Counted from the first letter of the stretch, positions 1-7,943 are shown. The stretch: 23,645 nt of DNA from Dichloromethanomonas sp964477085 (GCA_964477085.1 CAYZDF010000042.1:1-23645); one strand, 5' to 3'. Notes: generated from the letters alone by a model not told the origin. A program made the numbers and translations.

Positions 1-54
1 CCGCATTTTTAAGGGAATTGTAAAATAGTTTACTAAGCCCGTGAGGAAAGTTTC
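1..54 (+). promoter_or_regulatory. ykkC-family riboswitch, 3' half (probable ppGpp subtype), cut by window edge
   Basis: Seen: AGGGA at 12-16, a small hairpin GTAAA/TTTAC (20-24 with 29-33), then AAGCCCG at 35-41, GAGGAAAG at 43-50 and GTTTC at 50-54. GGG 13-15 can pair with CCC 38-40. This order matches the 3' part of ykkC-class aptamers as I recall it (AGGGA, hairpin or linker, AAGCCCG, GAGG-AG-TTTC closing P1). Known: ykkC subtype 2a binds ppGpp and typically precedes branched-chain amino acid genes including ilvE in Firmicutes; other subtypes bind PRPP or guanidine. Inferred: ppGpp sensing, from the ilvE context. The 5' half, including the other P1 strand, lies upstream of the window, so the ligand class cannot be confirmed here. 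Confidence 0.7.
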
Positions 55-80
55 GGGATGGAGCTACCCGGTTTTTTTTT
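54..80 (+). terminator. Riboswitch-linked intrinsic terminator
   Basis: CGGG (54-57) pairs with CCCG (67-70) around a nine-base loop, followed by G and nine T residues (72-80). The 5' arm touches the last base of the putative P1 strand of the aptamer (GTTTC, 50-54), so P1 formation and terminator folding could compete. This is the usual expression-platform layout. The stem is short, so strength is uncertain. Confidence 0.65.
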
Positions 81-96
81 ATATAGGGATATTTTT

Positions 97-126
97 TTGA
101 AAGTTAAAAAAATTTAGGTATATAAT
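97..126 (+). promoter_or_regulatory. Candidate promoter downstream of the riboswitch, for ilvE operon
   Basis: TTGAAA (97-102), 18-base spacer, TATAAT (121-126). A second weaker pair, TTTAAC (141-146), 17 bases, TATAAT (164-169), lies downstream. The first -10 is embedded in an imperfect inverted repeat: AGGTATATAATT (116-127) and AATTTTATACCT (153-164), 11 of 12 positions complementary. Transcripts from here would bypass the riboswitch terminator. Confidence 0.55.
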
Positions 127-219
127 TTAAATAAAAAAAGTTTAACTATTTCAATTTTATACCTATAATTAGAATAGCTCATAAATTGAAGCATTAATAA
201 CTGAGAGGGGAACGAACTC

Positions 220-1086
220 ATGATTATTTATTGTGATGGAAAATTTGTTGAAAGCCAAGATGCTAGAATTTCGATCTTTGACCATGGATTCCTTTATGGC
301 GATGGTGTATTTGAAGGGATTCGCTCCTATGATGGTCGAGTCTTTAAACTAAAAGAGCATATCGATCGTCTTTATGAATCAGCTAATGCGATCCTCCTTA
401 AAATTGAAGTCAGCCGTCAAGAAATGATGGATATTGTGACAGAGACGATCCGCCGAAATAATCTTCGTGATTCTTATGTTCGTCTTATCGTTTCCAGAGG
501 AGTTGGCGACCTTGGACTGAACCCCACGAAATGTCCAAGATCAGAAATCTATTGTATCGCTGGTTCGATCACACTTTTCCCACAGGAAACGTATGATAAC
601 GGATTAGAGGTTGTTACGGTATCAACACGCCGGAATAACTTAAACTCCCTCAACCCCCGAATCAAATCATTAAACTACCTTAATAATATCCTTGCTAAGA
701 TTGAAGCTAATCGCGCCGGTGTAATGGAAGCATTGATGCTGAACCAGGAAGGGTATGTTTGTGAAGGCACCGCTGATAATGTCTTTATCGTTAAAGATGG
801 TGTGCTTAAAACTCCTCCTATCTACGCAGGTGTTCTCAAAGGAATTACACGTGACGCTGTATTAGAAGTAGCGGCGCAGCAGGGGATTCCAGCAAAAGAA
901 GAGCTGTTTACCCTGCACGATGTTTATACGGCAGATGAGTGTTTCCTGACGGGTACAGCTGCTGAACTGATTCCAGTCGTTATCGTGGATTCAAGAACAC
1001 TTGCAGATGGTAAACCTGGTCCGATATTCAAACAACTTTTAACTAAGTTCAGAGAATTGACCAAAGTAGACGGAGAACTCATCTAG
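220..1086 (+). CDS. ilvE: Branched-chain amino acid aminotransferase
   Basis: PLP-dependent fold-type IV transaminase that converts the 2-oxo acids of valine, leucine and isoleucine to amino acids with glutamate as donor; cytosolic. The 288 residues match the shorter class-IV IlvE/D-amino-acid-aminotransferase-like subgroup. Seen: FDHGFLYGDGVFEGIR near the N terminus (substrate/PLP region), the Schiff-base lysine at K149 in RIKSLNYLN, and EGTADNVF near residue 183, a conserved cofactor-binding segment. The ATG at 220 is preceded by AGAGGGG at 204-210, with nine bases of spacing. It is first in a same-strand ilv/leu cluster, 38 bases before ilvD, which supports a biosynthetic IlvE over a D-amino acid transaminase or aminodeoxychorismate lyase. 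Confidence 0.93.
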   Translation: MIIYCDGKFVESQDARISIFDHGFLYGDGVFEGIRSYDGRVFKLKEHIDRLYESANAILLKIEVSRQEMMDIVTETIRRNNLRDSYVRLIVSRGVGDLGLNPTKCPRSEIYCIAGSITLFPQETYDNGLEVVTVSTRRNNLNSLNPRIKSLNYLNNILAKIEANRAGVMEALMLNQEGYVCEGTADNVFIVKDGVLKTPPIYAGVLKGITRDAVLEVAAQQGIPAKEELFTLHDVYTADECFLTGTAAELIPVVIVDSRTLADGKPGPIFKQLLTKFRELTKVDGELI

Positions 1087-1124
1087 TTTAAAGAAATTAA
1101 CCTAAAACGAAAGGAAGCGATCTC

Positions 1125-2822
1125 ATGAACAGTGATTCAGTCAAAAAGGGAGTGGACCGGGCCCCTCACAGATCTCTTTTTAAGGCACTGGGTTTAACAG
1201 ATCGTGAAATTGATAAACCGCTTGTCGGAATCGTCAATTCATTTAACGAATTAGTCCCTGGCCATATGCATCTGCGTACTATTGCCGAAGCTGTTAAGAC
1301 AGGGGTCAGGGAGAATGGTGGAACCCCACTCGAGTTTTCTACTGTTGCTGTATGTGACGGAATTGCGATGGGACATGTAGGGATGCACTTTTCTCTGGCT
1401 AGCCGAGAACTCATAGCCGACACGGTGGAAATTATGGCAAGGGCCCATGGTTTGGATGCTTTAGTATTTATCCCGAGTTGTGATAAGGTAGTCCCTGGAA
1501 TGATGATGGCTGCGATGAGGCTCAATCTTCCATCTATCGTTGTGAGTGGAGGACCGATGCTTCCGGGCCGTTTCCAAGGCAGTGAAGTTAATCTGATCAC
1601 CGTTTTCGAAGCGGTTGGTAAAGTTCATAGCGGGCAAGAAAATGAAGAATGGCTAAAAGGACTGGAAGAAAAAGCTTGTCCTACCTGTGGATCCTGTGCC
1701 GGAATGTTCACAGCCAATTCGATGAACTGTCTGACTGAAGTATTGGGTTTAGCTTTACCTGGGAATGGAACAGTTCCTGCCGTTTATTCGGAAAGGATCA
1801 TCCTGGCTAAGGAAAGCGGCTACCAAGTTATGAATCTGCTTCGTGATAATATTAGACCAAGAGATATAGTTACCAAAGCTTCAATCCGAAATGGGATAGC
1901 AGCTGATATGGCTTTAGGCTGTTCCACGAATACTATTCTTCATTTACCAGCGATTGCCTTTGAAGGAGAGATCAAGTTTGATCTGGAGGAGATCAACGCT
2001 GTAAGTGATCAGACCCCGCAGATCTGTAAGTTAAGTCCGGCTGTGAATGGACATTATTTGGTCGATCTGAATGAAGCCGGTGGCATCAGTGCTGTACTCA
2101 AAACCTTGCTTGATCAAGGTCTGATTGATGGAACGGTAAAGACAGTTTCAGGCTGTTCCTTAGCGGAGCGGATAGCTGATGCCAAAGTAAGGGATGCTAA
2201 TATCATTCATACTGTTGATAACCCTTATTCGATGAAGGGTGGACTCAGTGTATTATTTGGAAACCTTGCGCCTGAAGGTGCAGTCATTAAAGTAGGAGCC
2301 CTTGCTCAAAGAGATATCGTATTCGAAGGAGCAGCTAAGGTCTTTGACGGGGAGGTTCCCGCCGCCGATGCTATCCGAAACGGAGAGATCAAGGAAGGCG
2401 ATGTCGTCATAATCCGCTACGAGGGTCCTCGAGGAGGCCCTGGGATGAGAGAGATGCTTGGACCAACTTCGACACTGGCTGGTATGGGTCTGGATGCATC
2501 GGTTGCTCTTCTGACAGATGGTCGATTTTCAGGTGGCAGCAGAGGACTATCCATCGGTCATATTTCACCGGAAGCTGCCTTGGGTGGAGAAATCGCTTTC
2601 GTCGAAAATGGAGATATCATTCGGATCGATCTGGTGAAACGTACGATAGATTGGATTTTGCCGGAAGAAGAAAAAATCAAAAGAAGACAGAACTTTTCGC
2701 CAGAAAAAGGACTTTCCAAAGCCTATGAAGTTGCGGGACGAACCGGATACCTTGGCCGTTACGCTAAGTTCGTTCAATCTGCGAATAAAGGAGCTGCCTT
2801 CAAGACCAACAAGGAGGATTAG
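1125..2822 (+). CDS. ilvD: Dihydroxy-acid dehydratase
   Basis: Iron-sulfur enzyme that dehydrates 2,3-dihydroxy-isovalerate and its methyl homologue to the 2-oxo acids used by IlvE. The 565 residues are normal for IlvD/Edd. Cysteine motifs seen: CDGIAMGHVGM (C77), PSCDKVVPGM (C119) and CPTCGSCAGMFTANSM (C185, C188, C191). The C-terminal half carries GPRGGPGMREM and LTDGRFSGGSRG, typical of the swivelling domain. The segment usually written TPCN in other IlvDs reads SFNELVPGH here, so the first classical cluster cysteine is absent and C77 is a candidate substitute. AAGGA at 1111-1115 serves the ATG. The stop (2820-2822) lies next to the ilvB ribosome binding site, indicating one transcript. 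Confidence 0.96.
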   Translation: MNSDSVKKGVDRAPHRSLFKALGLTDREIDKPLVGIVNSFNELVPGHMHLRTIAEAVKTGVRENGGTPLEFSTVAVCDGIAMGHVGMHFSLASRELIADTVEIMARAHGLDALVFIPSCDKVVPGMMMAAMRLNLPSIVVSGGPMLPGRFQGSEVNLITVFEAVGKVHSGQENEEWLKGLEEKACPTCGSCAGMFTANSMNCLTEVLGLALPGNGTVPAVYSERIILAKESGYQVMNLLRDNIRPRDIVTKASIRNGIAADMALGCSTNTILHLPAIAFEGEIKFDLEEINAVSDQTPQICKLSPAVNGHYLVDLNEAGGISAVLKTLLDQGLIDGTVKTVSGCSLAERIADAKVRDANIIHTVDNPYSMKGGLSVLFGNLAPEGAVIKVGALAQRDIVFEGAAKVFDGEVPAADAIRNGEIKEGDVVIIRYEGPRGGPGMREMLGPTSTLAGMGLDASVALLTDGRFSGGSRGLSIGHISPEAALGGEIAFVENGDIIRIDLVKRTIDWILPEEEKIKRRQNFSPEKGLSKAYEVAGRTGYLGRYAKFVQSANKGAAFKTNKED

Positions 2823-2826
2823 CCTT

Positions 2827-4578
2827 ATGGGTAAGTCCCAAGAAGAATTGTTAATAGCGAGAGATCCAGAGACAACGTGGGAAGACGAAGAAAGTTTAAC
2901 TTCGACAGTTTGTAATGGGGCCAAGCTTCTGTTGGATGTATTGGCAGAAGAAGGGGTAGAAGTTATCTTTGGATATCCGGGTGGATCGCTGCTTACCCTT
3001 TACGATGCCATCCTGGACAGCCCTATTCAGCATGTTTTACCCAGACATGAACAAACCTGTGTCCATGCCGCTGATGCCTACGCTCGGGTAAGTGGCAAGG
3101 TTGGTGTTTGTATGGCAACTTCCGGGCCTGGAGCCGCTAATCTCGTGACTGGAATAGCGAATGCTTATATGGATTCGGTACCGATGGTTGTGATTACCGG
3201 TCAGGTTCCGACGCATCTGTTAGGGAGTGACTCCTTCCAGGAAGTCGATATCACCGGTATGACACTGCCGATCACCAAACATTCTTATCTGGTTAAGGAC
3301 GCCAGAGATATACCCAAGATCGTCAAAGAAGCATTCCATATCGCTGGAACAGGTCGACCAGGCCCAGTCCTGATTGATCTGCCCAAAAATATCATGGCTG
3401 CTGAAGTACTTGATCCCCACTCACCGAAGTTATCTATTAAGAGTTATAAATACTTTTCTAAAGGAAACTCAGGACAGATAGAGGAAGCCGCTAGGGCCCT
3501 GGCCCAAAGTAAAAAACCTGTAGTCTATGCAGGCGGAGGGGTTATCACCTCCGGTGCTGGACCGATGTTAAAAATGATCGTTGAAAAAGCTAATATCCCT
3601 GTGGTTACGACCCTGATGGGAATTGGAAGTGTCCCTGTTACTCATCCTAATTTATTAGGGATGGTTGGTATGCACGGGACAATAACAGCTAATCTGGCGG
3701 TCAATGATTGTGACTTATTGATCGCAGTCGGTGTTCGCTTTGATGATCGTGTTACAAGTGGCTTAAAACACCGCTTTGCAACCAAAGCAAAGGTTATTCA
3801 TATCGATATCGATCCGGCAGAAATCGGCAAAGTGGTCAGAGCTCATATTCCCATCGTCGGAGATGCCAAGCTTGTACTGGAAGAACTTGTTGAAAAAGTC
3901 AATCCTCCAAAAATAGGCGATTGGTGGAGCCAATTGCGGACATGGCAGAAGGAATATCCTCTCAGCTATGAACAGGATGGACATCTGAATCCACAAACCA
4001 TCCTGGAAGCGATGGGCAAACTTGGAGGAGAGAAGGCGGTTGTTGCTACCGATGTGGGACAGCACCAGATGTGGGCGGCACAGTTCTATCCCGTTCAGAA
4101 TGGAAGACAATTCATAACCAGTGCCGGTTTGGGTACCATGGGTTTTGGCTTCCCTGCAGCTATCGGTGCTCAGATAGCCAAACCGGATAGTTTGGTCTAT
4201 TTGGTAACCGGCGATGGTTCATTTCAAATGAGTATTCAGGAATTAGCCACAACCGTGCAATACCAGCTTCCTATTAAGATCGTCCTGATGAATAACGGTG
4301 TTCTTGGCATGGTCAGACAGTGGCAGAAGATGTTTTATAAGGAAAGATTCAGCCAGATTCAGCTTCATGCTAACCCTGACTTTATTAAAGTAGCTGAAGC
4401 TTACGGTGTCAAAGGTATTCGGGTAGATAGTCCTGACCAGGTAGAAAACGCTCTTAGGGAAGCGATCGCTACTCCTGGCCCGGTCTTATTGGATTTCATC
4501 ATATCTCCTGACGAAGTCGTTCTTCCTATGGTGCCTCCTGGCAAAGCCATTACTGAGATACTGGGAGGTAAAGGATGA
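2827..4578 (+). CDS. ilvB: Acetolactate synthase large (catalytic) subunit
   Basis: Thiamine-diphosphate enzyme that condenses pyruvate with pyruvate or 2-oxobutanoate, the committed step to valine, leucine and isoleucine. I place the start at ATG 2827 because GGAGG at 2813-2817 sits nine bases before it; the reading frame is open further upstream inside ilvD, but that part has no start signal. The product is 583 residues. Seen: FGYPGGSLLTLYDAI, catalytic glutamate E75 in RHEQ, FAD/central-domain region, and the ThDP motif beginning GDGSF at 462 and ending in NN. The first ~29 residues are an acidic extension before the usual NGAKLLLDVLAEEGVEVIFGYPGG start. It overlaps ilvN by four bases (ATGA), indicating coupled translation with its regulatory subunit. 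Confidence 0.96.
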   Translation: MGKSQEELLIARDPETTWEDEESLTSTVCNGAKLLLDVLAEEGVEVIFGYPGGSLLTLYDAILDSPIQHVLPRHEQTCVHAADAYARVSGKVGVCMATSGPGAANLVTGIANAYMDSVPMVVITGQVPTHLLGSDSFQEVDITGMTLPITKHSYLVKDARDIPKIVKEAFHIAGTGRPGPVLIDLPKNIMAAEVLDPHSPKLSIKSYKYFSKGNSGQIEEAARALAQSKKPVVYAGGGVITSGAGPMLKMIVEKANIPVVTTLMGIGSVPVTHPNLLGMVGMHGTITANLAVNDCDLLIAVGVRFDDRVTSGLKHRFATKAKVIHIDIDPAEIGKVVRAHIPIVGDAKLVLEELVEKVNPPKIGDWWSQLRTWQKEYPLSYEQDGHLNPQTILEAMGKLGGEKAVVATDVGQHQMWAAQFYPVQNGRQFITSAGLGTMGFGFPAAIGAQIAKPDSLVYLVTGDGSFQMSIQELATTVQYQLPIKIVLMNNGVLGMVRQWQKMFYKERFSQIQLHANPDFIKVAEAYGVKGIRVDSPDQVENALREAIATPGPVLLDFIISPDEVVLPMVPPGKAITEILGGKG

Positions 4579-5057
4579 TGCTGCATACATTGGCTGTTCT
4601 TGTAGAGAATAATCCTGGGGTACTGGCCAGAGTTTCAGGGCTGTTTTCCCGTCGTGCTTATAATATCTATAGCTTGACCGTCTGTCAGACCGAAAATCCT
4701 AGTATGTCCCTGATGACCATCGTGGTCGAAGGGGATAGTCAGGTTATTGAGCAAGTCACCAAGCAATTACACAAGCTGGTAGTTGTCCACAAGGTCTCCA
4801 ACCTTAGTGAAGAAGCTGTTGTTGATCGGGAACTGGCCCTGATCAGAGTCAAGGTCAGATCGGAAACAAGGCTTGAAGTTCTACAGATCGTGGATATTTT
4901 TAGGGGTAGGGTTGTTGATATGGGCAGGAGTAATATTACCGTTGAACTGACAGGGGATGAAGACAAGATCAATGCTTTTATCCGAAGTATGAGACCCTAT
5001 GGTATTCAAGAACTGGTGAGGACCGGTAAGATTGCGATTGCCAGATCAGATGCATAA
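4575..5057 (+). CDS. ilvN: Acetolactate synthase small (regulatory) subunit
   Basis: ACT-domain protein that binds IlvB, raises its activity and gives feedback inhibition by valine. The 160 residues are normal for the family. The N-terminal ACT domain is recognisable from LAVLVENNPGVLARVSGLFSRRAYNIYSLTV. The second half (LALIRVKV, RGRVVDMG, FIRSMRPYGIQELVRTGK) is the conserved IlvN C-terminal domain. GGGAGG at 4563-4568 can serve either of two adjacent ATGs (4575 or 4578); the second gives the commoner MLHTLAVLVENN start. It is translationally coupled to ilvB. The symbol ilvH is used for the same family in some genomes. Confidence 0.95.
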   Translation: MMLHTLAVLVENNPGVLARVSGLFSRRAYNIYSLTVCQTENPSMSLMTIVVEGDSQVIEQVTKQLHKLVVVHKVSNLSEEAVVDRELALIRVKVRSETRLEVLQIVDIFRGRVVDMGRSNITVELTGDEDKINAFIRSMRPYGIQELVRTGKIAIARSDA

Positions 5058-5131
5058 CCCTCTTACCTTACACCCTTTATTTAGTGTACCTTTCAAATTA
5101 TATAAATAAATGAATAGGAGAGAATTCAATT

Positions 5132-6127
5132 ATGGCTAAAATTTACTATGATTCTGATGCAGATCTTGGAATCCTAAAAGGAAAGAGAATCGCCGTTATT
5201 GGCTATGGCAGCCAAGGTCATGCTCAATCCCAAAATCTTAAAGATTCCGGACTGGATGTCATTGTGGCAGAAAAAGATCCTGAAAAAGTAAAAGCAGCTC
5301 AGGAAGCAGGTCTTACCGTCGTTACAGCAGCTGAAGCAGCAGCTCAGGCTGATATCATCCAGATCCTTCTCCCAGATGAACTACAAAGCAGAGTATATAA
5401 ATCTGATATTGAACAATACTTAACCCCCGGAAAAGTATTAGTCTTTTCCCATGGCTTTAATATCCATTTTGGTCAGATCGTTCCGCCGAAAGATGTTGAT
5501 GTTATCATGATTGCACCTAAGAGCCCAGGTCATCTCGTACGCCGTACCTTTGAAGAAGGTGCAGGTACACCCGGACTGATCGCCGTTTATCAGGATGCGA
5601 CTGGAAATGCTCATCAGATCGGCTTGGCATATGCTAAAGGTATCGGCTGTACAAGAGCGGGACTAATCGAGACGACATTCCCTGAAGAAACAGAGACCGA
5701 CCTCTTCGGTGAGCAAGCAGTACTCTGCGGCGGGGTAACTGAACTTGTCCGAGCTGGTTTTGATACCCTGATTGAAGCAGGATATCAGCCGGAAATTGCT
5801 TATTTCGAGTGCTTGCATGAACTGAAGCTGATCGTTGATCTGATGTATGAAGGCGGAATCGGCTGGATGCGCTACTCCATCTCTGACACTGCACAGTATG
5901 GTGACTTAATGATCGGAAGACGTATTATCACTGAAGAGACTCGTGAAGAAATGAGACAGGTTCTTTCTGAAATCCAAAGTGGTGAGTTTGCACGTAGTTG
6001 GCTCTTGGAAAACCAAGTTGGAAGACCCGTTTTCAATGCAGTTTCCCGTATCGATGACGAACATCCGATCGAAGTGGTTGGTAAAGAGCTTCGGGCCATG
6101 ATGCCTTGGCTCAAGAGAAAGAAGTAA
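5132..6127 (+). CDS. ilvC: Ketol-acid reductoisomerase, class I, probable NADH preference
   Basis: Mg-dependent enzyme that isomerises and reduces acetolactate or acetohydroxybutyrate. The 331 residues match class I (short) KARI. Seen: Rossmann motif GYGSQGHAQSQN (from G24), HGFNIHFGQIVPP, KSPGHLVRR, metal-binding FPEETETDLFGEQAVLCGG, and ECLHELKLIVDLMYEGG. The beta2-alphaB loop after DVIV reads A46-E47-K48-D49-P50-E51-K52. Most KARIs have Arg/Ser residues here that hold the NADPH 2'-phosphate; acidic residues in this loop are known from natural NADH-preferring KARIs. I infer NADH preference or dual use, tempered by K48 and K52. The start ATG follows AGGAGAG. A 74-base gap separates it from ilvN, with no clear promoter. 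Confidence 0.96.
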   Translation: MAKIYYDSDADLGILKGKRIAVIGYGSQGHAQSQNLKDSGLDVIVAEKDPEKVKAAQEAGLTVVTAAEAAAQADIIQILLPDELQSRVYKSDIEQYLTPGKVLVFSHGFNIHFGQIVPPKDVDVIMIAPKSPGHLVRRTFEEGAGTPGLIAVYQDATGNAHQIGLAYAKGIGCTRAGLIETTFPEETETDLFGEQAVLCGGVTELVRAGFDTLIEAGYQPEIAYFECLHELKLIVDLMYEGGIGWMRYSISDTAQYGDLMIGRRIITEETREEMRQVLSEIQSGEFARSWLLENQVGRPVFNAVSRIDDEHPIEVVGKELRAMMPWLKRKK

Positions 6128-6161
6128 AGCTAATGAGTTTTCGGAGAGAGGAGGTTGACGG

Positions 6162-7721
6162 ATGCGCCGTATCGAAATTTTTGACACAACATTGAGAGAC
6201 GGAGAACAATCCCCAGGAGTAGCCTTGAATAAAGAAGAAAAAATGCAGATTGCCCGTCAACTGGAAAAGCTGGGAGTCGATGTCATCGAAGCAGGGTTCC
6301 CAATTACTTCCCCTGGTGATTTTCAGGCAGTCTCTCTGATTGCGGAAAATATTAAGAATACAACCGTAGCTGCCCTGGCGCGAGCCGAACAGAAAGATAT
6401 TGACCGCGCCTGGGAAGCTATCGGAAAAGCTGTAAATCCTCGTATCCACACATTTATCGCAACTTCTCCGATTCACATGCAGTATAAGCTCAGGAAGAAT
6501 CCGGACCAAGTACTAGAACAGGCTAGATTTGCGGTTGAGCTCGCCAAGTCTAAGGTCAGTGATATCGAATTCAGTGCTGAGGATGCGTCGCGCAGTGATG
6601 TTGACTTTTTGGCCAGGATTTTTTCTGTAGCGATCAAAGCCGGTGCAACCGTTCTCAATATCCCCGACACCGTCGGCTATTCCATGCCGGATGAGTTCGC
6701 GCAGTTTGTTAAAGCCGTGATGGATAAGACTGAGGGGATAGAAAAAGTAAAAGTGAGTGTCCACTGTCATAATGACCTTGGATTGGCAGTCGCTAATTCT
6801 CTGGCCGCAGTGAGGGTAGGCATACACCAGATCGAATGTGCTGTTAACGGACTGGGCGAGAGAGCTGGGAATGCCGCTCTCGAAGAAATAGCGATGGCGT
6901 TGCATACCCGAAAAAATACGTATGGTGCAGAGACCGGTATTGTTACCAAAGAAATTTCCCGTACCAGCAGTATGGTAAGTCGTTTAACAGGAATGATGGT
7001 TCAGCACAATAAAGCAGTTGTCGGTAAGAATGCTTTCGCTCATGAATCAGGAATCCATCAGGATGGTGTCTTAAAAGAGAGATCAACTTATGAGATTATG
7101 TCACCTGACTCCATCGGCCTGGAGATGAACACCATTGTCTTGGGGAAACACTCTGGGCGTCATGCGGTTAAGCAATCGCTGGATGATCTGGGTTTGCAAG
7201 TTACAAATGAGAAATTTCAAAAGCTTTTTGGAGACTTTAAAATCCTGGCAGAAAAAAAGAAGGTCATCACTGCAGCAGATCTTTTTGCTCTCGTTGATGC
7301 CCAGGATATCGGAGAAGAGCTTTCACTCAATTATTGGCAGATCCTGAGTGGAAATAACCTCAAACCTACGGCCACGATCGGCTTATGGCATAAAAATGGT
7401 GATAATGAGAATAATGAAGAACTGATTAAAGCCGCCTATGGTGATGGACCTGTGGCTGCAGCCTATAAAGCTATCGATAAGATTGTCGGTGTTGACGGCA
7501 GACTTCTGAATTATTCCCTCCAAGCTATCGAAAGTGGCGAAGACTCTCAAGGTGAAGTCACCGTCACGGTCAAATTTGGTGATCATACCGTTGCCGGAAG
7601 AGGTATCAGTCCAGATATCATCGAGGCCAGTCTGAAGGCTTATCTGCATGCAGTGAACAGAGCTCTTGATAAAGGTTGGATTCAGGTCAAGGACAGATCA
7701 TCTTTAGAGATCAAAGAGTAA
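6162..7721 (+). CDS. leuA: 2-isopropylmalate synthase
   Basis: Condenses acetyl-CoA with 2-oxoisovalerate, the first committed step of leucine synthesis. The 519 residues match the long bacterial LeuA with a C-terminal regulatory domain. Seen: FDTTLRDGEQSPGV from residue 7 (metal ligand D8 and catalytic R12), metal-binding VHCHNDLG (H201, H203), NGLGERAGNAALEEIAMAL, and the LeuA dimer region ending with a leucine-binding-type domain (VTVKFGDHTVAGRGISPDIIEASLKAYLHAVNRAL). That terminal domain supports IPM synthase over citramalate or homocitrate synthase, although a citramalate side activity cannot be excluded by eye. GAGAGGAGG lies at 6145-6153. It is 34 bases after ilvC, so probably co-transcribed with the ilv genes. 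Confidence 0.95.
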   Translation: MRRIEIFDTTLRDGEQSPGVALNKEEKMQIARQLEKLGVDVIEAGFPITSPGDFQAVSLIAENIKNTTVAALARAEQKDIDRAWEAIGKAVNPRIHTFIATSPIHMQYKLRKNPDQVLEQARFAVELAKSKVSDIEFSAEDASRSDVDFLARIFSVAIKAGATVLNIPDTVGYSMPDEFAQFVKAVMDKTEGIEKVKVSVHCHNDLGLAVANSLAAVRVGIHQIECAVNGLGERAGNAALEEIAMALHTRKNTYGAETGIVTKEISRTSSMVSRLTGMMVQHNKAVVGKNAFAHESGIHQDGVLKERSTYEIMSPDSIGLEMNTIVLGKHSGRHAVKQSLDDLGLQVTNEKFQKLFGDFKILAEKKKVITAADLFALVDAQDIGEELSLNYWQILSGNNLKPTATIGLWHKNGDNENNEELIKAAYGDGPVAAAYKAIDKIVGVDGRLLNYSLQAIESGEDSQGEVTVTVKFGDHTVAGRGISPDIIEASLKAYLHAVNRALDKGWIQVKDRSSLEIKE

Positions 7722-7834
7722 ACAGTTTACCATATGGAAAATATTCAAATCGTTCCGAAGTCTTTAGCAAGGCACTAGCCTATACTGTAACTGACGCCAA
7801 ATTATAGAATTGAAGAATTAAGATATTCTTCTTT

Positions 7835-7872
7835 CGGGTATCTGTATTGGTAACGGGTATCTGTATTGGTAA
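7835..7872 (+). repeat. Perfect 19-base tandem duplication in leuC leader
   Basis: The unit CGGGTATCTGTATTGGTAA occurs twice back to back (7835-7853 and 7854-7872) with no mismatch. Each copy contains TTGGTA, a -35-like hexamer (7847-7852 and 7866-7871). It lies in the 279-base gap between leuA and leuC. Confidence 0.9.
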
Positions 7873-7895
7873 TTGGAAAACTGATTTGATATATT
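7866..7895 (+). promoter_or_regulatory. Weak candidate promoter for leuCDB
   Basis: TTGGTA (7866-7871), 18 bases, TATATT (7890-7895). The -35 lies in the second copy of the tandem repeat and the -10 overlaps the left arm of the downstream hairpin. It is plausible because the leuA-leuC gap is large, but neither hexamer is a full consensus. Confidence 0.35.
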
Positions 7896-7943
7896 ATCTC
7901 GTCCCGTACGTATTGTATCCAACGGCCGGAGATGAGATAATGT
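7891..7943 (+). promoter_or_regulatory. Long hairpin in leuCDB leader
   Basis: ATTATCTC (7893-7900) is perfectly complementary to GAGATAAT (7934-7941). The stem can be extended outward (A7891-T7943) and inward through G-T, T-A, C-G and, past one bulge, CCG/CGG (7904-7906 with 7927-7929). No T-run follows, so it is not a normal terminator. It may be a structured 5' leader element or RNA-processing site between leuA and leuC. It ends 50 bases before the leuC Shine-Dalgarno. No known riboswitch or T-box motif was recognised. Confidence 0.6.

Noticed and set aside
1..219. T-box or CodY control of the ilv operon
   Set aside because: No T-box antiterminator motif and no CodY box resembling AATTTTCNGAAAATT is visible; the ykkC landmarks explain the structure better.
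1166..1600. Long minus-strand ORF opposite ilvD, and similar antisense ORFs throughout
   Set aside because: They lie opposite strongly recognised genes, have no ribosome binding sites or recognisable domains, and are explained as shadows of coding frames.
7734..7778. Fourteen-codon ORF (MENIQIVPKSLARH) after leuA as a leucine leader peptide
   Set aside because: It has no ribosome binding site and no run of leucine codons, and the later hairpin lacks a T-run.
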